A stretch of 40,184 nucleotides of DNA. It comes from an uncultured Myxococcales bacterium. Lineage in GTDB: Bacteria > Myxococcota_A > Polyangia > Nannocystales > Nannocystaceae. The notes below the pieces were generated by a model that was not told the DNA's origin, did no database searches, and worked only from the letters and a program-made list of their open reading frames with translations. The first letter of the stretch is position 1, and each line of letters begins with the position of its first letter. Positions 16,841-24,238 of the stretch are shown here, piece after piece. The position numbers and the translations under genes are program-made. The stretch lies in assembly GCA_902826865.1 (NCBI GenBank), contig CADEGN010000041.1, forward strand, positions 1-40,184, in the 5' to 3' direction.

Positions 16841-17774
16841 GAGCGCCGCGCTTGCGGTTTGCCTGTTGGCCGCGTCAGCGTGCCGCAACGACCGCCCGCG
16901 TCCGGGCGTGTTGTGCAGCTTCAACATCGCGAGCGAGGAAGAGCTCGCGCAGAAATCGTTGGGGCCTGACGCGTGGATGTCGGTGGTGTCTCCGAGCGTC
17001 GATCGCAACAGCATGACCCGCACGGGTCCGCTGCGCGACAGCTGTGGTCGCATCGCCGTTGACGTCGGTGGTGACACGTCGTTCGCGTGTCCGGGTGTAC
17101 CGATCCAAACCAGCCTTGTCGCCGGCGATCGGGTTGATCTGCGCGATCTTATGATCGCCCAGGTCGAGAACGACCGCGTGGTGTTGTGGGCGGCGACCGA
17201 TGAACTCGCGGGTGGCGAAGCGATCGGCACCATCACGCTCGCGCAATGGACGGACCAAGGCATCGACGTGTTTGCGGCCGGTGCAATCCGCGGATATCGT
17301 GACGGCGCGCGCGTTCGGCTGCACAAGGTCGGTCCGGTGCCGGTGATGGTGCTCGAGAGCGATCGGTGCGACCCCGCACGCAAGTGCACGCGCGTCGGAC
17401 AGTTTGTGCCGATCCTGGGTGGCACCTTCCGCGAGGTCGGCCTCCACGAGACCGGCAAGGGTTGTGTCGGTCGCGCGCAGTTCGACCTCACGCGCGAGCT
17501 CGAGGTCAAGGTCGACAGCCGCTGGCTGCGACGCTTTCGCATGACGCGGAACATCGATCTTGTCGACGGCGGCATCGTCCTCACCGATCTCGTCGTTGTA
17601 GAGGACCGTGACGCGAGCAACCCAGGTCTGCCGGCAACACCATTTCGCCGGGCCACGGCGAGTCGCCCGCTGGCGTTCGTCGATGGTCACCTCGAACTCC
17701 GCGATGAAGACCTGTGGGAGCGGGTCGTGCGCGACTACGGCAGCGTGCGCGGGCCGGCCGAGGGGCCGGGCTGA
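16824..17774 (+). CDS. Predicted lipoprotein of unknown function in the T6SS accessory operon
   Basis: I do not recognise a family for this 316-aa protein. The N-terminus is a lipoprotein signal, ALAVCLLAASAC with Cys20 as the lipidation site, so the mature protein should be membrane-anchored in the periplasm or on the outer membrane. Further Cys residues (in VLCSF, RDSCGR, FACPG, DRCDPARKC and KGCVG) could form disulfides. The sequence looks beta-rich. It overlaps the end of tagH by 17 bases, so it is probably translated with it and may serve the T6SS envelope complex. It converges with the next minus-strand gene, with only six bases between stops. Confidence 0.8.
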   Translation: MNQCSRSAALAVCLLAASACRNDRPRPGVLCSFNIASEEELAQKSLGPDAWMSVVSPSVDRNSMTRTGPLRDSCGRIAVDVGGDTSFACPGVPIQTSLVAGDRVDLRDLMIAQVENDRVVLWAATDELAGGEAIGTITLAQWTDQGIDVFAAGAIRGYRDGARVRLHKVGPVPVMVLESDRCDPARKCTRVGQFVPILGGTFREVGLHETGKGCVGRAQFDLTRELEVKVDSRWLRRFRMTRNIDLVDGGIVLTDLVVVEDRDASNPGLPATPFRRATASRPLAFVDGHLELRDEDLWERVVRDYGSVRGPAEGPG

Positions 17775-17780
17775 CCCCCT

Positions 17781-18407
17781 TCACGGATGCAAGCGGATCG
17801 CCCAGCGGATGTCGCTGCGGCCATTTCGGGTCTTGCTAAACGAGGCCTTGCTGCGCACCGCGTCGGCCACGCACTGCCCGAGCGGCGTGGACGAAAACGG
17901 CGGACGGGTGGCACTGGTGCTGACGCGGCCGTTGCTCCCGATGCTGAAGTCGAGTTGCACGACCGTGCCCTCGACGCCCCCGTGCGAGCGTGCGCAGGCG
18001 TCGAATGCCGACTGCAGGCGCGCTTGCACCCGGCCCAACTCGCTGTCTGCAACGGAGTCGGCCAATCGCGGGGCCGGCCGCGGTTTCTTGGGATCCTCTG
18101 GCGCTTCTGATTCGTCCTCGCGCCACGGGGTTTGTGGCGCCGTAGATAGCTCTTCGATTGGCGGCGGTGGCTTCGGCTTGTTGGCGACGGGCGTGGGGAC
18201 TGGTTCGTCCTCGAGCAGCATGTACGCCGCGAAGACGCCGCCCACGATCGCGAGCAACGCGAACCCGATCACAAGAAAGAAGAAGAAGCGGCGCGAGCGT
18301 CGATCGGCCTCGAGATCGAAGTTGCGCACCTCGTGCTGCACTGCGGCGCCCGCTGGAGCCCCGCGCTCGGTCCCGGCCTCGGATTGAACAGGACCCGGTG
18401 GCATCAT
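17781..18407 (-). CDS. Bitopic membrane protein with AgmX/PglI-like C-terminal domain
   Basis: The 208-aa protein has a cytoplasmic N-terminus (about 1-40), one transmembrane helix (about 41-66, FFFFLVIGFALLAIVGGVFAAYMLL), a Pro-rich periplasmic linker, and a C-terminal domain (about 118-208). That domain resembles the AgmX/PglI C-terminal (TonB-C-like) domains common in myxobacteria: a helix, FDACARSHGG, then GTVVQLDFSIGSNGRV and PLGQCVADAV. The same domain closes the Ser/Thr kinase at 28528-30462. The ATG overlaps the stop of the upstream lipoprotein gene (ATGA), so the two are coupled. A role in linking envelope layers is inference. Confidence 0.82.
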   Translation of the reverse strand: MMPPGPVQSEAGTERGAPAGAAVQHEVRNFDLEADRRSRRFFFFLVIGFALLAIVGGVFAAYMLLEDEPVPTPVANKPKPPPPIEELSTAPQTPWREDESEAPEDPKKPRPAPRLADSVADSELGRVQARLQSAFDACARSHGGVEGTVVQLDFSIGSNGRVSTSATRPPFSSTPLGQCVADAVRSKASFSKTRNGRSDIRWAIRLHP

Positions 18408-19012
18408 ACGCCTGGCTCGCGCTCGCGACCGCCGCGCGTGCGATCGCGGACTTCCTTCTTCACGTCGAGGAACACCGTCTTGGGCCGCTTACGAACCAGC
18501 CGGTACACGGTGTTCGCCTCGGCCAATGCGTAGAGGTTGCCGCGGCTCATCTGGCGCCGCTGCGCGACCCAGCCGCGATAGACCCGCGGCGCGCGAAATC
18601 CCTCGCGCTCGGGCACGTGGACCAATCGATAGCGACCATCTTCGGTGCGGACGAAACCGTACGCGCAGTCGGGCTGGACGCAGCGCTGGTCGAAGGTCAC
18701 CCAAAGCAACGCCGCACCGTTGAGCAGTTCCTCCCCGATGATCGCGCCGCTTGTGTCGAGGGTGAGCACGCGCTTGCGGCGGGCTTTCGTCGATCGATCC
18801 CGAATTTCGCGCGAAACGACAACCGTGCGGTTGGCGTCCTCGTCGTAGACCGAAATCGTTCGGTTGCTGGGGTAGACGCGCAGCGCCGCCAGCGACTGCT
18901 GAGCCTTGGCTTCCGCCAGGTCGGTGTCGCGGAGCTGATATCGCGCGGCGCACGCGGGCAGCGCGAGCAGGATCGTCAGGCCGAAGAACGCCTGCGCCGG
19001 CAGTCTGCCCAT
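18404..19012 (-). CDS. Lipoprotein, paralogue A of a T6SS-linked family
   Basis: I chose the ATG at 19012 (202 aa), which gives a clean lipoprotein signal, FFGLTILLALPAC, with Cys21 as the lipidation site; an ATG at 19042 is also possible. I know no family, but it is clearly related to the protein at 32224-32835. Shared landmarks in the same order are LRVYPS, LWVTFDxxC...C, A-GF, RLVxVP, VYRxxVAxRxxM, Y near the end, and LDxKK. Lengths are almost equal (202 and 203 aa). It precedes and overlaps the AgmX-like gene (ATGA) and is divergent from the FHA-WD40 gene. A periplasmic T6SS accessory role is inference. Confidence 0.82.
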   Translation of the reverse strand: MGRLPAQAFFGLTILLALPACAARYQLRDTDLAEAKAQQSLAALRVYPSNRTISVYDEDANRTVVVSREIRDRSTKARRKRVLTLDTSGAIIGEELLNGAALLWVTFDQRCVQPDCAYGFVRTEDGRYRLVHVPEREGFRAPRVYRGWVAQRRQMSRGNLYALAEANTVYRLVRKRPKTVFLDVKKEVRDRTRGGREREPGV

Positions 19013-19130
19013 CCCGTTGCGATACTCGACGCGCCGGCCCATTGCAACGGCGCGAGTTGCGCATGGGCGCAGGCGGGCCAGGCCGGTAGGCTCCCATCCA
19101 CGTACCCATGCGTTCCTCCGTCGAGCTCTG
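19013..19130. promoter_or_regulatory. Divergent intergenic region, lipoprotein A / FHA-WD40
   Basis: This 118-base gap separates two divergent genes and should contain promoters in both directions. I could not recognise promoter boxes. No further gene is supported. Confidence 0.35.
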
Positions 19131-22100
19131 ATGATCCGCATCGCCATCGCTGCCACCGAACGCGAGCCGTCGCGCGTGGTCTCGTGCGCCGGTCCGTGTG
19201 TCGTGATCGGTCGAGCGCCGCCCTCGGACCTAGTGCTACGCGCCGCCGGCGTGTCGGGGGCGCACTGTCGACTCACGATGATGGCCGGCATCGCGGGCGC
19301 GTACATCCTCGAAGATCTTGGGAGCAGCTACGGCACGCTCGTCAACGGCAGCAAGGTTGTCAAACCCGTCGTAGTGTCGACGCGCGACGAGATCGCGGTC
19401 GGTGGCGTGCGCCTGCGCCTCGTCGCCGACGAAGACGACGCCGCTGCACTGCGGGCGCTGACGACTGTGCCCGCTGGTCCCGCCGATGTCGCGCGCGCGG
19501 CGGTGGAGGATCGCGGTCAGGCGGCGTGGCAGGAGCTGCATGCTCGCTTCGATCCGCTGGCCCAGGCCTGGCATACCCACGGGCGTTCGCGGCTCGGTCT
19601 TCTGCGTGGCGCGGCCCTGCGCGACGCTGAAGAGTGGCTGCGGCAGGGGCGAGCCTATGCCGCCCAGGTCTCCGCCATTCACCGCGACTTTGTAACGCGT
19701 TCGCGTGCCGCCGCCCGCGGGCGTCTGTTTGGCGTCGTCGGTGGTGTTGTCGCGGTCGCCGGGGTCGTGACGGCGGGTGCCGTTTTTGGACCGGATCTCG
19801 TCGCGCAAGTGACGGTGGACGAGGTGGCGGCGTCCGATGTGCGCCCCGATGCAGCGCCGGGCGCAGACCCGATCGCAGATCCGGGGCCGAGTCCGACAGT
19901 GACGCGCGATCTCGGCCAACTGGTGGAGCGGACGCTGCAGGTCGCGAACCCAACCGAACGGTTGATTCTCCAGGGCGAAGTGGTTGCGTTGGCGCGTGGA
20001 TCGGCCTTTGTGGATCCCGTGCTGCTGCTGCAGCGGTCGGTGCACGAGACCCTCGAGGGGGTGCGCGCTACGGTGCTGCGCGGCCACGAGGGGCCGGTGG
20101 CCGCGGTCGTGTGGGATCCGCGGGGCGCGTGGGTCGCGAGCGGCGGGCGCGACCGCACTGCGTTGCTGTGGCAGATCGCCCAACCGAGCCCCACCGTGCC
20201 GCAAGCGCTCAACGGGCACACCGGGGAGATCACGGCGATGGCCGCGAGCGCGGATGGACGTTGGCTCGTGACCGCCAGCGAGGATCGCACGCTTTTGCGC
20301 TGGGATGTCACTTCGAGCGACCCGGGCGCGAGCGGTGTGGTGCTGCGCGGGCACGATGCCCCGATCGAGGCGCTCGCGATCGCGGTTGGTGGGCGCTGGG
20401 CTGTCAGCGGCGATCGGGCGGGAAGCATCGTGTTGTGGGACATCGACGCCGATGCGCCCGGGGATCCGGTGGCACGGCGAGCCGCCCACGAGGGCCCGGT
20501 GACCGATGTGGTGTTCGATGAGGGGGACGCTGTGTTCTCGGCGGGTGACGATCGCGTCATTCGTCGTTGGCGCACCGGCGCTGGGCTCGAGTCGTCGACG
20601 CGCTTCGAGGGGGCGGCGAGCGGGATCCTCCGCATTGCGGCCACGCGCAACGGTCGCTGGCTTGTCGGTGCCGGTGCCGACGGTGTGATTTCACTCTGGG
20701 ATCGGACGTCGCTGCGCGCCCGTGATCCGCTGGTCCTCGCCGGCCACACCGAGGCCGTGAACGATCTGGCGATCACGCCGCGCGATCGCTTGCTCGTGAG
20801 CGCGAGCGACGATGACACGCTGCGGGTGTGGGACCTCGCCGCAAAGGACCCGAGCATCGCGAGTGTCGTGCTTGCCGGGCACACCGGGGACATCACGCGC
20901 ATTCGGGTCACCGCGGGTGGCTCGAAGGTCGTCAGCGCGGGGCTCGACAACACGCTGCGGGTGTGGGACCTGACCAAGAAGGACTTGGTGGTCGACGTCT
21001 ATCCGCTGTCAGGCCACGAGGGCCCAATCGCCGATCTTGCCCTCGATCCGGCTGGCGTGATGGCGGCGAGCGCGGGCGAGGACAGCACGGTGCGGATCTT
21101 CGATGTGCTGAGCAAGCGCGGCGGCGCCGGCGGGAAGGTGCTGCGGGCGGCTGCGGGCGTTCTTTCGGACGGCGCGATCGACGGACGCGGTCGCAAGCTC
21201 GTGCTTGTCGGAGCCGACGGGCGTGCGGAGCTGTGGGAACCGAGCGCGAGTGCGCGCGTTCCGGCGGCTGCGGTCCTTCCCGGGGCACCGGGGTCGCGAA
21301 CCGCGGCCGTGCTTGATCGCGATGGTCACCTGGCGGCCAGTGGATCCGAGGCGGGTGACATCACGCTGTGGTCGCTTGATGGTGGCGATCCCGGCGCGGG
21401 CGCCCGCCTGCTTTCAGGTCACCAACGAGCCGTGCATCGCCTAGCGTTTACGCCGCGCGGCGATCGCCTCATCTCGATCGGCAGCGACAAGACCGTGCGT
21501 ATCTGGCCGACCGCGGGCGCGGCGGCGCCGATTGTACTGACCGGTCACGCCGACGAGGTCGTCGCGCTCGCCCTTTCGACCGATGGTCGGATCGCGTTCA
21601 CCGCTAGCGTCGATGGGGGTCTCATCCGCTGGGATCTGTCGGCCAGTGACATCCAGGCGACAGCCAAGGCGTTCGGCGCGACCGAGGGTGGTATGGCTGG
21701 GATCGGCGTGCTGGCGATCTCGAACGATGGCACACGATTGTTCGTCGGCGGAGGGGATCGCCGTGCGCGTGTGTTCGATACGACGAGCGGGGCGGTCGTT
21801 CACGTCCTGCGCGGCCACGAAGACGCGGTCACCGCCGCGGCTTTCAGTGCCGATGGCACGCGGCTCGCCACGGGTGGTCGCGATAGCCGGGTGCTGGTGT
21901 GGAAGCTCGACGCCGAGCATCCCGACGAGGATCCCATCGCGCTCGCCGGCCACGAGCAGAGCGTCACGGCGCTCATCTTCGTCGAGGGCGCAGAGGTGTT
22001 GGCGAGCGGGAGCAACGACGCCACCGTCCGGTTGTGGAGCCTGCCCACCGCGAGCTCGCTGACATTGCGCGGTCACGATGGCCCCGTGGTTCGGCTGGCC

Positions 22101-22289
22101 GTGGCCGCCGATCCGGGCCTGCTCGTCTCGACCTCCCTCGATGGCAGCGCGCGCCTGTGGCCGGTCGCACCCGCCGCCCTCGCCACTCGGATCTGCGACG
22201 TCGTCGGAGCCCCAGCCGACCCGTTGCTCCGCGCCACGGTGTTCGACGACGACGCACCGCGGACGCCGCTTTGCTCCGGCGCTCCGTGA
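19131..22289 (+). CDS. FHA domain - transmembrane helix - about 16 WD40 repeats
   Basis: The ATG at 19131 gives 1052 aa and begins directly in an FHA domain (about 1-100): VIGRAPPSDLVL, SGAHCRL and SSYGTLVNG. The usual Asn of NGT is Tyr here, so ligand binding may differ. A single transmembrane helix lies near 198-220 (FGVVGGVVAVAGVVTAGAVFG). From about 310 to the end there are some 16 WD40 units with recurring GH...D...W patterns, for example LRGHEGPVAAVVW and LAGHTGDITRI. Several middle units are degenerate. That number would suit two propellers. With the FHA in the cytoplasm, the propellers would be periplasmic. It probably carries a phospho-signal to the envelope or scaffolds the T6SS there (inference). 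Confidence 0.9.
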   Translation: MIRIAIAATEREPSRVVSCAGPCVVIGRAPPSDLVLRAAGVSGAHCRLTMMAGIAGAYILEDLGSSYGTLVNGSKVVKPVVVSTRDEIAVGGVRLRLVADEDDAAALRALTTVPAGPADVARAAVEDRGQAAWQELHARFDPLAQAWHTHGRSRLGLLRGAALRDAEEWLRQGRAYAAQVSAIHRDFVTRSRAAARGRLFGVVGGVVAVAGVVTAGAVFGPDLVAQVTVDEVAASDVRPDAAPGADPIADPGPSPTVTRDLGQLVERTLQVANPTERLILQGEVVALARGSAFVDPVLLLQRSVHETLEGVRATVLRGHEGPVAAVVWDPRGAWVASGGRDRTALLWQIAQPSPTVPQALNGHTGEITAMAASADGRWLVTASEDRTLLRWDVTSSDPGASGVVLRGHDAPIEALAIAVGGRWAVSGDRAGSIVLWDIDADAPGDPVARRAAHEGPVTDVVFDEGDAVFSAGDDRVIRRWRTGAGLESSTRFEGAASGILRIAATRNGRWLVGAGADGVISLWDRTSLRARDPLVLAGHTEAVNDLAITPRDRLLVSASDDDTLRVWDLAAKDPSIASVVLAGHTGDITRIRVTAGGSKVVSAGLDNTLRVWDLTKKDLVVDVYPLSGHEGPIADLALDPAGVMAASAGEDSTVRIFDVLSKRGGAGGKVLRAAAGVLSDGAIDGRGRKLVLVGADGRAELWEPSASARVPAAAVLPGAPGSRTAAVLDRDGHLAASGSEAGDITLWSLDGGDPGAGARLLSGHQRAVHRLAFTPRGDRLISIGSDKTVRIWPTAGAAAPIVLTGHADEVVALALSTDGRIAFTASVDGGLIRWDLSASDIQATAKAFGATEGGMAGIGVLAISNDGTRLFVGGGDRRARVFDTTSGAVVHVLRGHEDAVTAAAFSADGTRLATGGRDSRVLVWKLDAEHPDEDPIALAGHEQSVTALIFVEGAEVLASGSNDATVRLWSLPTASSLTLRGHDGPVVRLAVAADPGLLVSTSLDGSARLWPVAPAALATRICDVVGAPADPLLRATVFDDDAPRTPLCSGAP

Positions 22290-22335
22290 ATCGTGCGCGC
22301 GGTCCGAGCATTGGGGCGGGCGGGGTGGCGATCGC

Positions 22336-23025
22336 ATGGTTGGCGCTGAGTTCCGCAACCCCAACGGCCTGCCTTGCACCGTCAGTATTTTGGTTGTAGA
22401 CCCAATTTACTTGGGACGTCCCTCGAATACCGACGCGCGGCGCGCGGAGATCGCCCGGGCCCTTGGCCGGGTGATGGCGAGGGTCGGCTATGAGCGAGCG
22501 TCCATCGTCGCCATCGCCCGCGAGGCCGGCATCGCGCCGGGCCTGGTGCACTACCATTTTTCGAGCAAGTCCGAGGTCCTTGTTGCGCTCGTGCGCGAGC
22601 TCGTTTCGGGCGCGCGGCGACGGATCGACGCACGGCTCGCCACCGCGGACAACCCGGCCGCCAAGCTCGACGCGTTCATCGACGCTTTGCTCGCGCGGGG
22701 TGAGGACGTGCCGGCGAGCGCGGTTTCGTGCTGGGCCCTGGTGGGGGCCGAGGCTGTGACCCAGCCCGAGGTTCGCGCGCAATATGCTGCGTTCATCGGC
22801 GAACTCGCGCGCGAGCTCGCCGGCCTGCTCGCCCGCGCCTGTCAGGCCGAAGGGCGCAGTGGCGAGGGCAGCAAGGCCATGGCTGGCGCGATGGTCGCAA
22901 CGATCGAAGGTTACTTCGCCCTCGCGGCCGCGGCCGCGGACGTGATTCCCCGAGGGAGCGCGTCTGCGATGGCACGCCACATGGCGCGTGGCCTCGTGCT
23001 CGCCCAGCCGGCGAGGTCAAAATGA
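22336..23025 (+). CDS. TetR-family transcriptional regulator
   Basis: The predicted 229-aa product has a TetR DNA-binding domain: GRVMARVGYERASIVAIAREAGIAPGLVHYHFSSKSEVLVALVREL, in which the helix-turn-helix and the VHYHF recognition segment are typical. The C-terminal helical region is a ligand/dimer domain without recognisable specificity. The start is unsure: ATG 22336 places about 35 extra residues before the first helix, while TTG 22411 would give a usual TetR length and leave palindromes at 22401-22422 at the start region as an operator. The stop overlaps the next gene by ATGA. Confidence 0.88.
   Translation: MVGAEFRNPNGLPCTVSILVVDPIYLGRPSNTDARRAEIARALGRVMARVGYERASIVAIAREAGIAPGLVHYHFSSKSEVLVALVRELVSGARRRIDARLATADNPAAKLDAFIDALLARGEDVPASAVSCWALVGAEAVTQPEVRAQYAAFIGELARELAGLLARACQAEGRSGEGSKAMAGAMVATIEGYFALAAAAADVIPRGSASAMARHMARGLVLAQPARSK
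22401..22422. promoter_or_regulatory. Putative TetR operator (overlapping palindromes)
   Basis: Two overlapping inverted repeats lie near the start of the TetR gene: CCCAA-N5-TTGGG (22401-22415) and the perfect palindrome GGGACGTCCC (22413-22422). The surrounding stretch (about 22384-22412) is locally AT-rich for this DNA, as promoters often are. TetR proteins commonly bind palindromes at their own promoter. If translation starts at ATG 22336 the site would lie inside the gene, so this depends on the start being downstream. Confidence 0.4.
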
Positions 23026-23402
23026 CGAACGCGCAGCCGAACTTTCGCTTGCGCAGCGGTCGCGTGGTCGAGTTGCGCACGCCGCCGCTTCCGCTGGTGC
23101 GCCACTATCATGTGCTCGCCTGGCCGAGCAATCAGGGGCCAGCGACACCCGCCGAGATCGATGAGATGTGGGCGATCGCCCATGCGTTCGCGCGCGCCCG
23201 TGGACGCGAGCTGTTCGGCGACGAGCAGTGCTTTTCGGTGCTCTACAACGGCGCCCGCACCCGCCGGATGCCATGGCCGCACTTTCACGTGATTCCAGCC
23301 CGCAGTCCAGCGGAGAAGCGTTGGGTGTTGTTGTGTCTGTCGTGCAAGCGCCTCCTACGTCCACGGCGCTGGACGATCACGCCGAGGTTGCTGCGTGCGT
23401 GA
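23022..23402 (+). CDS. Small HIT-like (histidine triad) protein
   Basis: The 126-aa protein overlaps the tetR stop by ATGA and the next gene by 8 bases. The motif PWPHFHVIPA (about residues 83-92) resembles the HxHxHVIP histidine triad of nucleotide hydrolases and transferases, although the first His of the triad is replaced (Pro-Trp-Pro before His-Phe-His). It also has FSVLYNGARTRRMPWPHF, comparable in layout to HIT proteins. I am not sure that it is catalytic. It could act on a nucleotide with the HD protein that follows. Confidence 0.7.
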   Translation: MTNAQPNFRLRSGRVVELRTPPLPLVRHYHVLAWPSNQGPATPAEIDEMWAIAHAFARARGRELFGDEQCFSVLYNGARTRRMPWPHFHVIPARSPAEKRWVLLCLSCKRLLRPRRWTITPRLLRA

Positions 23403-24054
23403 GCGGATCACGGCCGCGACGATCGAGTGCTGCTGGGCGCTCGGGATCGCCGCGAGCGCGGCGCTGGTTGCCGACGTCCTCGGCCGCTGGAGTGAGCCCC
23501 ATCGGCGGTACCACGGGATCGCCCACCTCGATGCTTGCATCCGCCAATTCGATCGCTTGCGCCCGCTCGCGGTCCACCCGGGCGAAGTGCTCGCGGCCCT
23601 GCTGCTCCACGACGCCATCTACGACCCGCGTCGAACCGACAACGAGGCGCGCAGCGCCGAGCTGGTCGATGCATGGTTCGGCGACGCGTCGGCGTTGGCG
23701 CGCGCTCGGATTGCTGACGCGGTGATGGCCACGCGCACGCATGATGGCGAAGGTGACGCCGCCCTCGTCGTCGACATCGACCTTGAGATCCTGGGCGCAC
23801 CCCCGGCGATCTACGACGCGTTCGAGCACGCGATCCGGGAGGAATTCGCCTTCGTGCCGGCGGCCGTGTTCCGCTGGGGTCGCGTCGAAGTGCTCCAGCG
23901 TTTCGCGGCGCGACGCTCGATCTTCCGCACCGCACAGCTGCGCGCGGAACTCGAGGTGCCCGCCCGCGCCAATCTCGCACGGGCGCTGGCCGATCTGGTC
24001 GGCGGGCATCCGCAGCCGGGTGGGCGCCGCGCGGCCGCCGGATCTGCGTCGTAG
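23395..24054 (+). CDS. HD-superfamily metal-dependent phosphohydrolase
   Basis: The 219-aa protein starts at GTG and overlaps the HIT-like gene by 8 bases. It has the features of the predicted HD phosphohydrolase family (COG4339-like): RRYHGIAHLDACI with His40 and His44, ALLLHDAIYDP with the His72-Asp73 pair, and TDNEARSA following. A later VDIDLEILG supplies a further acidic cluster. Substrates of this family are not well known; phosphomonoesters or nucleotides are likely. It ends the TetR-HIT-HD mini-operon. Confidence 0.85.
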   Translation: MRERITAATIECCWALGIAASAALVADVLGRWSEPHRRYHGIAHLDACIRQFDRLRPLAVHPGEVLAALLLHDAIYDPRRTDNEARSAELVDAWFGDASALARARIADAVMATRTHDGEGDAALVVDIDLEILGAPPAIYDAFEHAIREEFAFVPAAVFRWGRVEVLQRFAARRSIFRTAQLRAELEVPARANLARALADLVGGHPQPGGRRAAAGSAS

Positions 24055-24138
24055 GGCAGGGACCCCAGAACGTGTCGCGAACGCCCCGAGACCGGCCGGC
24101 CCGATCCACCCCCCGACGCCGACGTGTCCCGGCTCGCC

Positions 24139-24154
24139 CTCAAGATCGCTTGAG
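24139..24154. other. Small hairpin and direct repeat upstream of the Rhs gene
   Basis: The 184-base gap between the HD gene and the Rhs gene contains a perfect 6-bp inverted repeat with a 4-base loop (CTCAAG-ATCG-CTTGAG). An 8-base direct repeat ATCCGGGC follows at 24162-24169 and 24186-24193, 24 bases apart. These could be an operator or weak terminator. No T-tract is visible. Confidence 0.3.
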
Positions 24155-24238
24155 TACCGAGATCCGGGCGCACGAGCATGAAGAAATCCGGGCCCCGCGA
24201 CGTACATGCCCTAAGGGTCGAAGCGCCTCGGCCACCCC

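Noticed and set aside
16250..17656. 468-aa minus-strand frame across tagH and the lipoprotein gene
   Set aside because: It spans two real plus-strand genes with a shared overlap and has no recognisable domain.
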